64,000 nt of DNA from GCA-002712045 sp028112705 (GCA_028112705.1 JAOGYN010000004.1:110031-174030), one strand, 5' to 3'. Positions 1-9,307 are shown, numbered from the stretch's first letter. A program made the numbers and translations. Notes: a model not told the origin generated them from the letters alone.

Positions 1-406
1 CTACTGCAAATCCCAAAGCGGCCGATATCGAGGTAGAACTATGTGCGGCTCCAAAAGGGTCATAAACGCTTTCATTCCTTTTTGTAAAACCAGAAAGACC
101 ATCCTTTTGCCGTAATGTTCTCATCTGATCTCTTCTACCAGTTAAAATCTTGTGTGGATAAGCCTGATGCCCAACATCCCATATAATTCTGTCTTTTGGG
201 GCGTCAAAAACAGCATGAAGAGCGACCGTCATCTCAACAACACCAAGTCCTGCCCCAAGATGCCCACCTGTTTCTGAAACTGCATTGATTGTTTCTTGCC
301 TAAGCTCAACAGCCAGTTCCCTTAACTCAATATCAGAAAGATTTTGCATATCAGACGGAACTCTAATCTTATCTAATAATGGAGTTTTTGATTTATCTAT
401 ACTCAT
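1..406 (-). CDS. dxs: 1-deoxy-D-xylulose-5-phosphate synthase, N-terminal part (cut by window edge)
   Basis: Thiamine-diphosphate enzyme that condenses pyruvate and glyceraldehyde 3-phosphate, the first step of the non-mevalonate isoprenoid pathway, in the cytoplasm. About 135 N-terminal residues are visible, starting at the ATG at 404-406. Translation shows the family's GGHLGAGLGVVEMTVALH segment and WDVGHQAYPHKILTGRRDQ, which carries the conserved GHQ(A/S)YPHK motif. The remaining three quarters of the protein lie beyond the left edge. It is the last visible gene of a minus-strand operon HDAC-like–xseB–ispA–dxs, 17 bases after ispA, so both isoprenoid genes are probably co-transcribed. The truncation comes only from the window. 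Confidence 0.95.
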   Translation of the reverse strand, partial: MSIDKSKTPLLDKIRVPSDMQNLSDIELRELAVELRQETINAVSETGGHLGAGLGVVEMTVALHAVFDAPKDRIIWDVGHQAYPHKILTGRRDQMRTLRQKDGLSGFTKRNESVYDPFGAAHSSTSISAALGFAV

Positions 407-423
407 AGTAAGTTATTAAACCT

Positions 424-1296
424 TTATTTTTTGCGCGAAATAACATAATCTGCTAACTGTCGAAGTCCATCAGCTTCTGACCCAAATTCACTTAAAGAAT
501 CACAAGCCTCAGAAATTAACAGCTTAACTTCATGTTTTGCCTGATCCAATCCCATTAAGGAAACAAACGTAGCTTTGCCCGCTTTTGTATCTTTACGAAC
601 CTTTTTCCCAACTATAAATGTATTTCCTTCAATATCCAAGATATCATCAGTAATCTGGAATGCTAATCCTAATGCCTTTGAATATGGTGCTAAGACTTGC
701 TCACATTGTCCAGCCAAACATGCTCCTGCCATTGCAGACCATTGAATTAATGCACCCGTCTTATTCATTTGCAATTTTGTTATTTCCTCCATGGTACAAA
801 ATTTATCACTTTTTTCTGACAAAATATCTTGCATTTGACCCAAAGCCATTCCAGCGGCACCAGATGCAATAGCTAGACTATGAACTAACTTATTATTGAT
901 TTTTGGATCGGAAGTTAAGTTTTTTGAAGTTAAAATCTCATAAGATAATGATTGAAGGGCGTCGCCCACAAGAATTGCTGTGGCCTCATCCCAATTCACA
1001 TGAACAGTCGGCAGACCTCTTCGTAGACTATCATCATCCATCGATGGTAAATCATCATGAACTAGTGAATATGCATGCAAGCATTCCACTGCTGCTGCAA
1101 CCAGGTCGGCACTGGCTAAGTCAACATCAAACATAAATGCAGATTCCATCACCAAAAAAGCACGCAATCTTTTGCCACCACTTAGCGCTGCATAAGTCAT
1201 TCCATCTTTTAAACGACTTTCTGGTAAGCTTAAAAAACTCTGTTTTAATTGCTGTTCTGTTCTTAACTGACAGTTTCTTAATTTATCAACAAACAT
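424..1296 (-). CDS. ispA: Polyprenyl (farnesyl/geranyl) diphosphate synthase
   Basis: Trans-prenyltransferase that condenses isopentenyl diphosphate with allylic diphosphates, feeding quinone, undecaprenyl and carotenoid synthesis. The 290-residue protein has the first aspartate-rich motif DDLPSMD at about 81-87 and the second, DDILD, at about 217-221, plus GGKRLR near 40. Two residues separate the first Asp pair from M86-D87, the usual bacterial short-chain IspA layout. The ATG at 1296 overlaps the xseB stop in a TGATG arrangement, pointing to translational coupling; a GTG one codon earlier is less likely. Product chain length (C15 or C20) cannot be fixed by eye. Confidence 0.95.
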   Translation of the reverse strand: MFVDKLRNCQLRTEQQLKQSFLSLPESRLKDGMTYAALSGGKRLRAFLVMESAFMFDVDLASADLVAAAVECLHAYSLVHDDLPSMDDDSLRRGLPTVHVNWDEATAILVGDALQSLSYEILTSKNLTSDPKINNKLVHSLAIASGAAGMALGQMQDILSEKSDKFCTMEEITKLQMNKTGALIQWSAMAGACLAGQCEQVLAPYSKALGLAFQITDDILDIEGNTFIVGKKVRKDTKAGKATFVSLMGLDQAKHEVKLLISEACDSLSEFGSEADGLRQLADYVISRKK

Positions 1297-1538
1297 CACA
1301 ATTTTTCGACAGGCTTGCTTCCTGATACAGATCCATCGCTTGAGAAAGTGATTTGTGCTACTTTTTCTTCAGCTTCCTTTAATTTTTGCTCACAATGTTT
1401 TTTTAAATCATTTCCCATTTCATAAAGCTTAATAGAATCCTCAAGTGGTACTTGCCCATTTTCAAGCTTTGCAACAACATCTTCTAATTCACTCATTGCT
1501 CGCTCAAATGAAAAATTTGAAATATCTTTTACTGTCAT
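1296..1538 (-). CDS. xseB: Exodeoxyribonuclease VII small subunit
   Basis: Small subunit of ExoVII, which degrades single-stranded DNA to oligonucleotides in complex with XseA. At 80 residues it has the usual length. It shows the family's helical core: ISNFSFERAMSELEDVVAKL, then LENGQVPLEDSIKLYEMG and a Lys/Glu-rich second helix ending in KLKEAEEKV. It overlaps the upstream gene by 4 bases and touches ispA. XseA is not in this window. The xseB–ispA–dxs linkage is widespread in proteobacteria. Confidence 0.95.
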   Translation of the reverse strand: MTVKDISNFSFERAMSELEDVVAKLENGQVPLEDSIKLYEMGNDLKKHCEQKLKEAEEKVAQITFSSDGSVSGSKPVEKL

Positions 1539-2470
1539 TTGCTTCTCTCCATCAGGACCTTTACGTGAACAGCGACCGATGCTGCCAATGCCTCCAAATT
1601 ATAGCCACCTTCTAATGAAGATACCAATCTACCATTACAATGCTTATCTACAACATCGCAAAGTTTGTGAGTAATCCACTCATAATCTTCCTCAACCAAC
1701 TCAAGATTTGCAAGTGGGTCGCTAATATGAGCATCAAAACCTGCAGATATTATTAAAAGCTCTGGCTTAAACTCTTCTAATTTTGGTATAATAATTTCGT
1801 TAAAACTTGAACGCACACCGTCTCCAGCTGTATTTGATGCAATTGGTATATTTAGGACGTTATCAAATGCGCCTGTTTCATCTACCTTTCCTGATCCAGG
1901 CCACAACGGCGATTGATGCATAGAACAAAACAAAGTCTTTGGTTCATGCCATAAAAGATCTTGCGTACCATTACCGTGATGGACATCAAAATCAACTACT
2001 GCAACTCGTTCCAAACCGTAATTTTTAAGAGCATACTTTGCGGCGATAGCAACATTACCAAAAATACAAAAGCCCATTGCCTTCGAAGTTTCAGCATGAT
2101 GCCCTGGCGGACGAATAGCCGCAAAAGCATTATTAAATTCTCCAGACATTACACTATCCACAGCTAGTATATTTGCACCCACTGCTCTTTTTGCAGCCGC
2201 CAATGAACCTTCTCCAAAATATGTATCTGCATCAATCTGCGCAATACGACCATCAATTATAATTTCCTCAATCGACTTAACATAATCAGTGGAATGACAT
2301 AGTTCTATTTGTTCTCTCGTTGCTAGAGGAGCATCTCGCCAGGTTAAATTTCTAAAGCTCGATGTTTTCAAAACATCTAATACTTTTGTTATACGTTTAA
2401 CCTGTTCAGGATGGCCAACCGGTTCAATGTGATTAAAACAATCATTATGGCTTAAAATCAAAGTGCTCAT
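1535..2470 (-). CDS. Histone deacetylase-family amidohydrolase
   Basis: Zinc-dependent deacetylase fold of the HDAC/acetoin-utilisation/acetylpolyamine amidohydrolase superfamily, 311 residues. Visible motifs are RPPGHHAE (catalytic His pair at about 124-125), VVDFDVHHGNGTQD (zinc ligands Asp 162 and His 164) and the later SAGFDAH with the third ligand. The true bacterial substrate is not deducible; acetylated polyamines or proteins are known substrates in the family. It is the first gene of the xseB–ispA–dxs operon and overlaps xseB by 4 bases, an arrangement common in Rhodobacterales. Confidence 0.9.
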   Translation of the reverse strand: MSTLILSHNDCFNHIEPVGHPEQVKRITKVLDVLKTSSFRNLTWRDAPLATREQIELCHSTDYVKSIEEIIIDGRIAQIDADTYFGEGSLAAAKRAVGANILAVDSVMSGEFNNAFAAIRPPGHHAETSKAMGFCIFGNVAIAAKYALKNYGLERVAVVDFDVHHGNGTQDLLWHEPKTLFCSMHQSPLWPGSGKVDETGAFDNVLNIPIASNTAGDGVRSSFNEIIIPKLEEFKPELLIISAGFDAHISDPLANLELVEEDYEWITHKLCDVVDKHCNGRLVSSLEGGYNLEALAASVAVHVKVLMERSK

Positions 2471-2532
2471 TTTTTCAATCTATATCGCAAAGTCAACGTT
2501 AACAAGTTTTAGGTGACTAAAATAAAACTCTA

Positions 2533-4704
2533 TCAATTTTCTGGACGCCCAAACAAAGTACCTAAAAAACTTTTAGACTTAACCTTAGAGTTTACTCTTT
2601 TAAATAACCCACTTGCGTCAATATCTAAAACTTCATTATTTTTTGAACTGCGACTGGCTACTCTGGGATTTATCATTGGTAAGGGTCGAGAAGGTAAATC
2701 TTTACTAATTTTCATCATTATCTTTTTCCATATTTCAGCTGGTAAGCCACCACCAGTAACACCTTTTAGCGGAGTATTATCATCATAACCCATCCAAACT
2801 CCCACAACATAATCGGCCGTAAAACCAACAAACCAGGCATCACGCATGGCCTGCGTAGTTCCAGTCTTCCCACCAGCCTCACGATACTTAATTTTAGCTC
2901 GTCGACCAGAACCCTTTTCAATTACAGTATTCATCATATAAATTAATTGCTTGGCATTATCCCACTCCATAACACGCTCACCCAAACCACCGTTTCTTCC
3001 CAAAATTGGGCTAGTTTCACCCACGATTGTTATTTCATCTAATCCATAAGGTTTTACACTAATTCCTCCACTCAAAATACCAGCATAAGCTCCAGTCATT
3101 TCTATTAATGTAGCCTCTGAAGCCCCTAATGCTAGGGCTGGTCCTGGTGCCAAATCACCCGGAATTCCAAAATCGTTAGCAATTCTTCGAACAGAATCTA
3201 ATCCAACCAGCATCGCTGTTTTAACAGCTATAGTATTTATTGATTTTGCTAGTGCTTCAGTTATTGTCATCCTTCCATAAAACTCATTTGTGTAATTTTT
3301 AGGTGTCCAAGGGCCTGAATGAGGTACATCAATTGTTATTTCTTCATCAATAGCTTCACTGTTAAATTTATACCCTTTTTCTAAGGCAGCAGCGTAAACA
3401 AATGGTTTAAATAAACTACCTGTTTGGCGCATAGCTTGTGTGGATCTATTGAATTGACCACTCACCTTAGTATCACGGCCACCTATCATTGCGCGTACTG
3501 CACCATCTGAAGACATAACAATAACCGCCGCTTGGGCGTCAGATTCTTTTGCAATTTTATTGTCAAAAATATCTCGCAAAACATCTTCTGCTGCCTTTTG
3601 AATTCTTGTATCGAAAGTAGTTTTAACATAGATATCAGCATTAGCCTTTTGAGTAAAAAAAGAAGGGCTACTTTTACTCACCCAATCTGCAAAATAACCA
3701 CCAAACTGTTCTTTTGCAGCTGGTGATAATTTAGCAGGGTATTTTTTGGATTTTAATGCAACATCTTTAGTTAAATAATTTTCTTTTTCCATTAAATCAA
3801 TTATCACAGCGGCCCTCTCTTGAGCTCTTTGTAGATTTCGAGTTGGAGCATAATAAGAAGGTGCAACCAGCAACCCAGCTAACATGGCAGATTCTGATGG
3901 ATTTAAGTACACTGCAGATTTATCAAAATACATTCTAGACGCAGCTTCAAACCCTTGATTGCCCGCCCCTAGGTAAACTCTATTTAAATATATCATTAAA
4001 ATTTCATCTTTTGAAAATTTTAACTCCATGGCAATAGAAAATGGTATCTCTCGTAATTTTCGCACTATACTATTTTTACGACATTGTTTCTCAAAATGTG
4101 CCTCAGATGACCCATCCGATGGATCAAAATTTGTACCTAAGCATAATATTTTAGCCACTTGTTGTGTTATGGTTGATCCTCCATGGCCTCTCAGTGGGCT
4201 TCTTCCTTCTCTAATATTAATTCTAATAGCACTTGCGATCCCACGAGGACTAATACCAAAGTGTTTATAAAATCTTCGATCCTCAGCGGCAACTACAGCA
4301 TTTTTTAAATGCGGAGAGACCGCAGTAGCAGTGATGGCACCACCAAATTGATTTCCACGCCATGCAAAAATCTGACCATTTTTATCTAGTAAGGTTACCG
4401 AACCACTTACCCTGGCATCTACCAAATTATTAAGGGGACCTATCCGCGAATATTCGAATATTATAAAGCCAATAAGGACTACAGATATTAAGATTGTAAA
4501 TCGGGAAAAAAAGAACCAAATAAACCAAAAAATCCATCTAAAAGTTGTAACAAAAATTCGATGTATAATATTTTTACTAGATTTAATTTTTTTCTGTTTT
4601 TTATTTTTATGCGTGGCGTTTACAGAAATCTTCTTTTTAACTTTGGGAGCCTTACTATCCCTTCTAGCTCTCAATTGTTTATTTTTATCGACGGGTTTTG
4701 TCAT
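2533..4704 (-). CDS. Penicillin-binding protein 1A-type bifunctional transglycosylase/transpeptidase
   Basis: Class A PBP that polymerises and cross-links peptidoglycan at the inner membrane. The 723-residue protein starts with a very basic cytoplasmic tail (about 1-48), then a membrane anchor at about 50-84. The GT51 glycosyltransferase domain follows, with EDRRFYKHFG at 141-150 (catalytic Glu 141) and GGSTITQQ at 175-182. The transpeptidase domain has SLFK (catalytic Ser 429, Lys 432), SIN at 487-489 and KTGTT at 612-616, so both active sites look intact. It is a single-gene unit on the minus strand, 62 bases before the HDAC-like gene. PBP1A versus another class A paralog is not settled. 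Confidence 0.93.
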   Translation of the reverse strand: MTKPVDKNKQLRARRDSKAPKVKKKISVNATHKNKKQKKIKSSKNIIHRIFVTTFRWIFWFIWFFFSRFTILISVVLIGFIIFEYSRIGPLNNLVDARVSGSVTLLDKNGQIFAWRGNQFGGAITATAVSPHLKNAVVAAEDRRFYKHFGISPRGIASAIRINIREGRSPLRGHGGSTITQQVAKILCLGTNFDPSDGSSEAHFEKQCRKNSIVRKLREIPFSIAMELKFSKDEILMIYLNRVYLGAGNQGFEAASRMYFDKSAVYLNPSESAMLAGLLVAPSYYAPTRNLQRAQERAAVIIDLMEKENYLTKDVALKSKKYPAKLSPAAKEQFGGYFADWVSKSSPSFFTQKANADIYVKTTFDTRIQKAAEDVLRDIFDNKIAKESDAQAAVIVMSSDGAVRAMIGGRDTKVSGQFNRSTQAMRQTGSLFKPFVYAAALEKGYKFNSEAIDEEITIDVPHSGPWTPKNYTNEFYGRMTITEALAKSINTIAVKTAMLVGLDSVRRIANDFGIPGDLAPGPALALGASEATLIEMTGAYAGILSGGISVKPYGLDEITIVGETSPILGRNGGLGERVMEWDNAKQLIYMMNTVIEKGSGRRAKIKYREAGGKTGTTQAMRDAWFVGFTADYVVGVWMGYDDNTPLKGVTGGGLPAEIWKKIMMKISKDLPSRPLPMINPRVASRSSKNNEVLDIDASGLFKRVNSKVKSKSFLGTLFGRPEN

Positions 4705-4864
4705 CTAATCAATCCAAATTGACTCCTGATAGTAATAGGTAACATACTTAACTGGTAAAAAAACAAATGTGGAGGGTTCATGTTTAAATTTTGTCATTTT
4801 TAATTCCTAAATAATAGTTAGTTTATTTATTCATAAAATGTTCATTCTTAAGTAAATAATTTCC

Positions 4865-4897
4865 AACCTTGTTTATTATATAAAAAATAAACAGGTT
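4865..4897. repeat. Inverted repeat upstream of the class II aldolase gene
   Basis: AACCTTGTTTATT (4865-4877) and AATAAACAGGTT (4886-4897) form a 12-pair inverted repeat with one bulged T and an 8-base AT-rich loop. It lies about 95 bases before the aldolase start, in the 288-base gap between the divergent PBP and aldolase genes. No T-run follows on either strand, so it looks more like an operator or mRNA stem than a terminator. The rest of the gap is AT-rich, and I see no other clear element. Confidence 0.4.
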
Positions 4898-4992
4898 GTG
4901 AAATGAATTTAAGGTTTTACTATTTATAAATAATCAATAAATTTACCGAATTAATTTTATTTAAATCTTTTGCAATAATGATGGGAAATAAT

Positions 4993-5757
4993 ATGACTTC
5001 CAGCCCTAAAATCACAGAAATTCCAAATATTAATTTTTGGAATGAGCGTGTTGATCTCGCTGCTAGTTTTCGATGGGCAGACCGTTTAAATTTTAGTGAA
5101 GCAGTTGCTAATCACTTTTCTTTAGCAGTAAACGATACAGGTACGAAATTTCTTATGAATCCTTCCCAGTCACATTTTCAAAGGATCAAAGCAAGCGATT
5201 TGCTATTGGTTGACGCGGATAATTCGGAAACTATGGCTCAACCTGGGGCACCTGATCCAACTGCCTGGGGTCTGCACGGTAGTCTACATCGACACTGTCC
5301 ACATGCAAGATGCGCAATGCACGTTCATTCTACACATGCCACTGTACTCGCATCTCTAGAAAACAGTAATATCTTGCCAATCGACCAAAATACTGCTGCT
5401 TTTTATAATCGATATGTTATTGATAATAATTATGGTGGGCTCGCATTCGAGAAAGAAGGCGAACGCTGTGCTAAATTATTTCAAGATCCCAAAGTAAAAG
5501 TCATGATTATGGGAAATCATGGAATTTTAATTATAGGTTCATCAGTAGCAGATACATTTAACAGACTGTATTATTTTGAAAAGTCGGCAGAGACATACAT
5601 AAGAGCCTTACAAACAGGACAAAAACTAAGAGTTTTATCTGATGAAATCGCAGAGAAAACTGCATCAGAAATGGATGGATTTCCAGAACAAGCAGAAAAA
5701 CATCTGTCAGAATTGAAAGCTATATTAGATTTTGAAAATTCTGATTACGCTTCTTAA
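4993..5757 (+). CDS. Class II aldolase/adducin-family protein
   Basis: Member of the zinc-dependent class II aldolase/epimerase family (fuculose-1-phosphate aldolase, ribulose-5-phosphate epimerase, adducin head), about 254 residues. Metal-binding histidines are visible in AMHVHSTHATVLAS and again in MGNHGILIIG. The ATG at 4993 is preferred over ATGs at 4978 and 4981 because GGGAAA lies a suitable distance before it. It stands alone, divergent from the PBP gene and convergent with aroC, so context gives no substrate. Sugar-phosphate aldolase, decarboxylase or epimerase activity are all possible. Confidence 0.85.
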   Translation: MTSSPKITEIPNINFWNERVDLAASFRWADRLNFSEAVANHFSLAVNDTGTKFLMNPSQSHFQRIKASDLLLVDADNSETMAQPGAPDPTAWGLHGSLHRHCPHARCAMHVHSTHATVLASLENSNILPIDQNTAAFYNRYVIDNNYGGLAFEKEGERCAKLFQDPKVKVMIMGNHGILIIGSSVADTFNRLYYFEKSAETYIRALQTGQKLRVLSDEIAEKTASEMDGFPEQAEKHLSELKAILDFENSDYAS

Positions 5758-5836
5758 AACTCAAGATTATAAAAACAACAATATTTGAAACGTATTTTAT
5801 AGAATTAGTACTTCAGTTAGCTAATTTGTCAGAAAC

Positions 5837-6937
5837 TTATCCTATCACACCTTGATTTTCACCCAGTTGACCCCTGTGCAGTAAAAAATGATCAAGGATG
5901 ATACAGGCCATCATAGCCTCGCCGACAGGAACTGCCCTTATACCAACACAGGGATCATGACGCCCCTTAGTTATAATGTTGGTAGCTTCTCCAGACGTAG
6001 TTATAGTTTGACGACTGGTCACAATTGAAGAAGTTGGTTTTACAGCAAACCTGCAAACAATATCTGCTCCATTCGAAATACCACCTAAAATACCTCCAGA
6101 ATTATTTGTTTTATATTCTGGCCCATTTGGGCCCATTTCAATCTCATCAGCGTTTGCGACACCAGTCAGCATAGCTGCAGACATTCCCTCACCAATTTCA
6201 ACACCTTTAACGGCATTGATGGACATCATACCAGCTGCGATATCTGTATCTAGCTTTGCATAAATAGGTGCACCCAAGCCCGAAGGAACCCCAGATGCTA
6301 AAATTTCTATTATTGCACCCACAGAATTACCAGACTTACGTAAATCATCTAAATATAGCGCAAACTGCTTTGCCGCTAATTTGTTGGGAGCCCAAAATGG
6401 GTTTTTTTCAATTTCACTAATATCTACATCAGCTCTATTAATTTTATGCTTACCCATTTGAAGCATATACCCAGTTATTATCAATTCAGGCATTACATTT
6501 TTAAGTACTGCTCTCGCGACACCACCAGCTGCTACACGAGCAGCAGTTTCCCTGGCTGATGAACGCCCACCACCTCGATAATCTCTATTACCATATTTAG
6601 TGAAGTATGTTATGTCGGCATGCCCAGGTCGAAACTTATCTTTAATATCAGAATAATCTTTTGAACGTTGATCTGTATTCCAAATGATCAACTGTATTGG
6701 CATACCTGTAGTTTTACCCTCAAAAACTCCTGATAATATATCAACCTTATCAGCTTCTTGTCTTTGGGTAGTATACTTATTTTTTCCTGGCTTTCTTTTA
6801 TCGAGCCAAGTTTGCAACATTTCTTTGCTTAATAATATATTAGAAGGGCAACCATCAATTGTAGCTCCCAAAGCCTCTCCATGGCTTTCACCCCAGGTAG
6901 TCACTTTAAAAAAATGGCCAAAGGTATTGATTGACAT
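5837..6937 (-). CDS. aroC: Chorismate synthase
   Basis: Flavin-dependent enzyme converting 5-enolpyruvylshikimate 3-phosphate to chorismate, the last common step of aromatic biosynthesis. The 366-residue protein starts MSINTFGHFFKVTTWGESHG, the typical alphaproteobacterial N-terminus. It also contains RPGHADITY, YRGGGRSSARET and GGISNGADI, all classic AroC signatures. The ATG at 6937 is preceded by AGGAG; a longer reading frame to 6970 adds residues not found in the family. It ends convergently with the aldolase gene after a 79-base spacer with no clear terminator. Confidence 0.97.
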   Translation of the reverse strand: MSINTFGHFFKVTTWGESHGEALGATIDGCPSNILLSKEMLQTWLDKRKPGKNKYTTQRQEADKVDILSGVFEGKTTGMPIQLIIWNTDQRSKDYSDIKDKFRPGHADITYFTKYGNRDYRGGGRSSARETAARVAAGGVARAVLKNVMPELIITGYMLQMGKHKINRADVDISEIEKNPFWAPNKLAAKQFALYLDDLRKSGNSVGAIIEILASGVPSGLGAPIYAKLDTDIAAGMMSINAVKGVEIGEGMSAAMLTGVANADEIEMGPNGPEYKTNNSGGILGGISNGADIVCRFAVKPTSSIVTSRQTITTSGEATNIITKGRHDPCVGIRAVPVGEAMMACIILDHFLLHRGQLGENQGVIG

Positions 6938-7023
6938 GGCAGCTCCTAATAAAACCGAAATACTTTTCAAATACTATAATAGAGTTTTATCAAAATTATG
7001 GAATACCTGAATTAACTGAACGC

Positions 7024-7587
7024 TTAAAATTTGAAAGACCGACCTATAGCGTCTAATAAATCATTTTTTGTCAAATCAATCTTAATTCTAATCGAATCCA
7101 CAAAATTTAAATATTTTAATAGATGATCTGAAAGTTGCGGAAATATATCCCCTAATAGTTCGCCATAAGTGTAAATACCAAATAATAATAGTACAAGAAC
7201 TGCTGATAAACAAAACCCTAACCAAAATTCCTTATTTGAAAGTATGTTCAGAAAATTTATTTCTTCAGGTTTATTTAATTGTTTTAAATCTATCACATCA
7301 TTTTTCTTTTGCGTTTGTTTTTTATTATGGCGTGACGATTTCATTATTTTTTTATCAAACTCTGCCTCTTCACGTAAAATTTTTAATACCTGTGCATTAG
7401 TCAATGGCACCTTTTGAATGGCACTTGGTTCCTCAAAGGAAGGTTTGTTCTCCACACTTAATTTATCAATAAAGATCTCTGTCCATTGATGTTTACAACT
7501 GATGCACTTAATATTGTGCTCCTTATCTAGAAATAAATTAGTATTTATAGAATAGGATTTTTCGCAATTTGGACAGACGACTTTCAT
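7024..7587 (-). CDS. MJ0042-type zinc-ribbon protein with one membrane segment
   Basis: Small protein (187 residues) of unknown function. The N-terminus is an MJ0042 zinc ribbon with two CxxC pairs (VCPNCEKSY and CISCKHQW, about residues 5-34). A polar, lysine-rich linker follows, then one hydrophobic helix (FWLGFCLSAVLVLLLFGIYT, about 121-140) and a short C-terminal tail. Similar zinc-ribbon plus transmembrane proteins are common in Alphaproteobacteria. It is upstream of aroC on the same strand with an 86-base gap. A membrane-tethered regulatory or nucleic-acid-binding role is a guess. Confidence 0.75.
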   Translation of the reverse strand: MKVVCPNCEKSYSINTNLFLDKEHNIKCISCKHQWTEIFIDKLSVENKPSFEEPSAIQKVPLTNAQVLKILREEAEFDKKIMKSSRHNKKQTQKKNDVIDLKQLNKPEEINFLNILSNKEFWLGFCLSAVLVLLLFGIYTYGELLGDIFPQLSDHLLKYLNFVDSIRIKIDLTKNDLLDAIGRSFKF

Positions 7588-7769
7588 AAAAACTTTCTAC
7601 AAAATAAAAGATGTAGAAGTCACTTAACAGATTTTTTGATCTAATGGCACTAAAAGATTAGTAGGTTTTAGATATTTGTTAGTAAATTTAATGATATTAA
7701 TTGAGAAAATAGTTAGCTATATTCTAAGAATAATAAAATAGTATTAATAAGGAAAAAGGTTAGCTGAAA

Positions 7770-8492
7770 ATGCGCATTATTATGCAATACATTTTTTCTT
7801 TAATATTTATCATACAGATGTATGTAATGATGATCTTGGTTACAATCTGCTTTACGCCATTGCTTCTATTTAGGGATGATTTAACCATGACAGCAGTCAA
7901 TATATGGTGTGGTTGGGTAAAATTTACTGCAAACGTATTGGTTGGAATAAAAACAGAAGTACGCGGTGTTGTGCCTGAAGATGAGGTTTTAATTATCTCT
8001 AAGCATCAGTCCTTTTTAGACATAATAATGATCGTTTCTGCATTAAATCGACCAAAATTTATAATGAAAAAGGAAATATTAATAACTCCAATAATTGGCT
8101 TTTGGGCAAAAAAACTTGGGTGCATTCCTATTGATAGAGGTAAAAAAGGTGCTGCTATAAGAGAGATGATAAAAGCAGTACACCTGAGCAGCAGAAAGAA
8201 ACCAGGCCAATTAATCATATTTCCCCAAGGCACCCGAGTAGCTCCAAAAACTCACGCACCTTATAAAATTGGGTCAGGTGTGTTGTACTCAGAATTAGAG
8301 CAAGATTGTGTCCCAGTTGCTACTAATGTTGGAATGCTGTGGCCTAAAAGTAGTATTTTAAGAAAACCTGGATTGGCAGTAATCGAGTTTCTACCAAGAA
8401 TTGAAAGCGGCTTAGACATTAAAGAATTTATGGGCTTAATAGAAAATAATATAGAGAAGGCATCTGATAATTTAATAAATGAAGATAATTAA
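7770..8492 (+). CDS. plsC: 1-acyl-sn-glycerol-3-phosphate acyltransferase
   Basis: Transfers an acyl chain to the sn-2 position of lysophosphatidic acid, giving phosphatidic acid, at the inner membrane. The 240-residue protein has an N-terminal hydrophobic stretch (about 6-34), the catalytic HQSFLD (Hx4D, His 79 and Asp 84) and FPQGTR at 151-156, in the expected order and spacing. The ATG at 7770 follows AAAGG by about 10 bases; an in-frame ATG at 7782 is possible. The gene diverges from the zinc-ribbon gene and converges on the Lin0512 pair. Confidence 0.92.
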   Translation: MRIIMQYIFSLIFIIQMYVMMILVTICFTPLLLFRDDLTMTAVNIWCGWVKFTANVLVGIKTEVRGVVPEDEVLIISKHQSFLDIIMIVSALNRPKFIMKKEILITPIIGFWAKKLGCIPIDRGKKGAAIREMIKAVHLSSRKKPGQLIIFPQGTRVAPKTHAPYKIGSGVLYSELEQDCVPVATNVGMLWPKSSILRKPGLAVIEFLPRIESGLDIKEFMGLIENNIEKASDNLINEDN

Positions 8493-8502
8493 GAAGATTG
8501 GG

Positions 8503-8862
8503 TTAATTTTTTATTTTCCATTTATCTGTATCAATTTGAACAAATGCCTCAATTCCTGCAGTTGCAATTATGTGGTCTTTTCCAGACATCGTGTCAGGAA
8601 TGTTTAAGCCTCCCTCTACTACGGTTACCTTTATTTTTCCCCGAGGCAACTCAAGCGCCACTATACTTTTATCAACTAAATCTGGTTTTTTAACACCTAT
8701 CGTGACATTAACAAGCATTTCTGAATGATTGATATTTAAACTTGAAAATAATGTTAATGATGAATGATGCAGTGCATCTTGTACTGCTCTACACGCTGCC
8801 TTTGTATAATTTTCACCATAAAGATCATTTCCCATTCCCATTTCTAAAATCAGCCGAGTCAT
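8503..8862 (-). CDS. Lin0512 family protein, copy 2
   Basis: Conserved protein of about 119 residues of the Lin0512 family; function unknown. It has the family marks EMGMGNDLYG near the start, NYTKAACRAVQDAL, VTIGVKKPDLV and EGGLNIP. It aligns throughout with the adjacent upstream gene, with which it overlaps by 4 bases (ATGA), so the pair looks like an old tandem duplication translated together. No membrane segment or signal is present. A heteromeric complex of the two copies is plausible but inferred. Confidence 0.8.
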   Translation of the reverse strand: MTRLILEMGMGNDLYGENYTKAACRAVQDALHHSSLTLFSSLNINHSEMLVNVTIGVKKPDLVDKSIVALELPRGKIKVTVVEGGLNIPDTMSGKDHIIATAGIEAFVQIDTDKWKIKN

Positions 8863-9209
8863 TTTTTTATCTCAATATCAAAGGATACCTCAATCCCCAC
8901 ATTGGCGATGATAGTTACCCCACCTTCATTCGGCTTGAGAATATCCAAACCCCCTTTTACAACCTTAATATCTGGCTTTCCATAAGGGAAAACTGATTTT
9001 AAAGCCTCTATATTTACCAATTCTGGTTTTTGAACTCCTATAGTTACATCAATTAACATATCGTTTTTAGCAAAACCAAAAGCTTCAGCGGCGTTAATAG
9101 AATTATGCCATAAGGCATCTTTTATTGCCCTTTCAGAAGCTTTCGTATAATCACGCTGGCGCAGAGAACTACCCATTCCAAACTCTACTAAAATTCTTTT
9201 TTTAGCCAT
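8859..9209 (-). CDS. Lin0512 family protein, copy 1
   Basis: First gene of the tandem Lin0512 pair, 116 residues. It shares EFGMGSSL, DYTKASERAIKDAL, VTIGVQKPELV and KGGLDI with its downstream paralog. Identity is moderate rather than high, so the duplication is not recent. It is divergent from the aminopeptidase P gene, with an 89-base promoter region between their starts. The biochemical role of the family is not known to me. Confidence 0.8.
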   Translation of the reverse strand: MAKKRILVEFGMGSSLRQRDYTKASERAIKDALWHNSINAAEAFGFAKNDMLIDVTIGVQKPELVNIEALKSVFPYGKPDIKVVKGGLDILKPNEGGVTIIANVGIEVSFDIEIKK

Positions 9210-9307
9210 ATCATCTCCACAGTAATATCCAACCTATCCAAAAATTCACAACTTTCCAACCATTTTAGATTTGCTTATAATAGTGAAAATTACATTAGGT
9301 GGAAATA

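Noticed and set aside
6938..6970. Eleven-residue N-terminal extension of aroC
   Set aside because: The ATG at 6937 has AGGAG upstream and gives the conserved MSINTFGHFF start.
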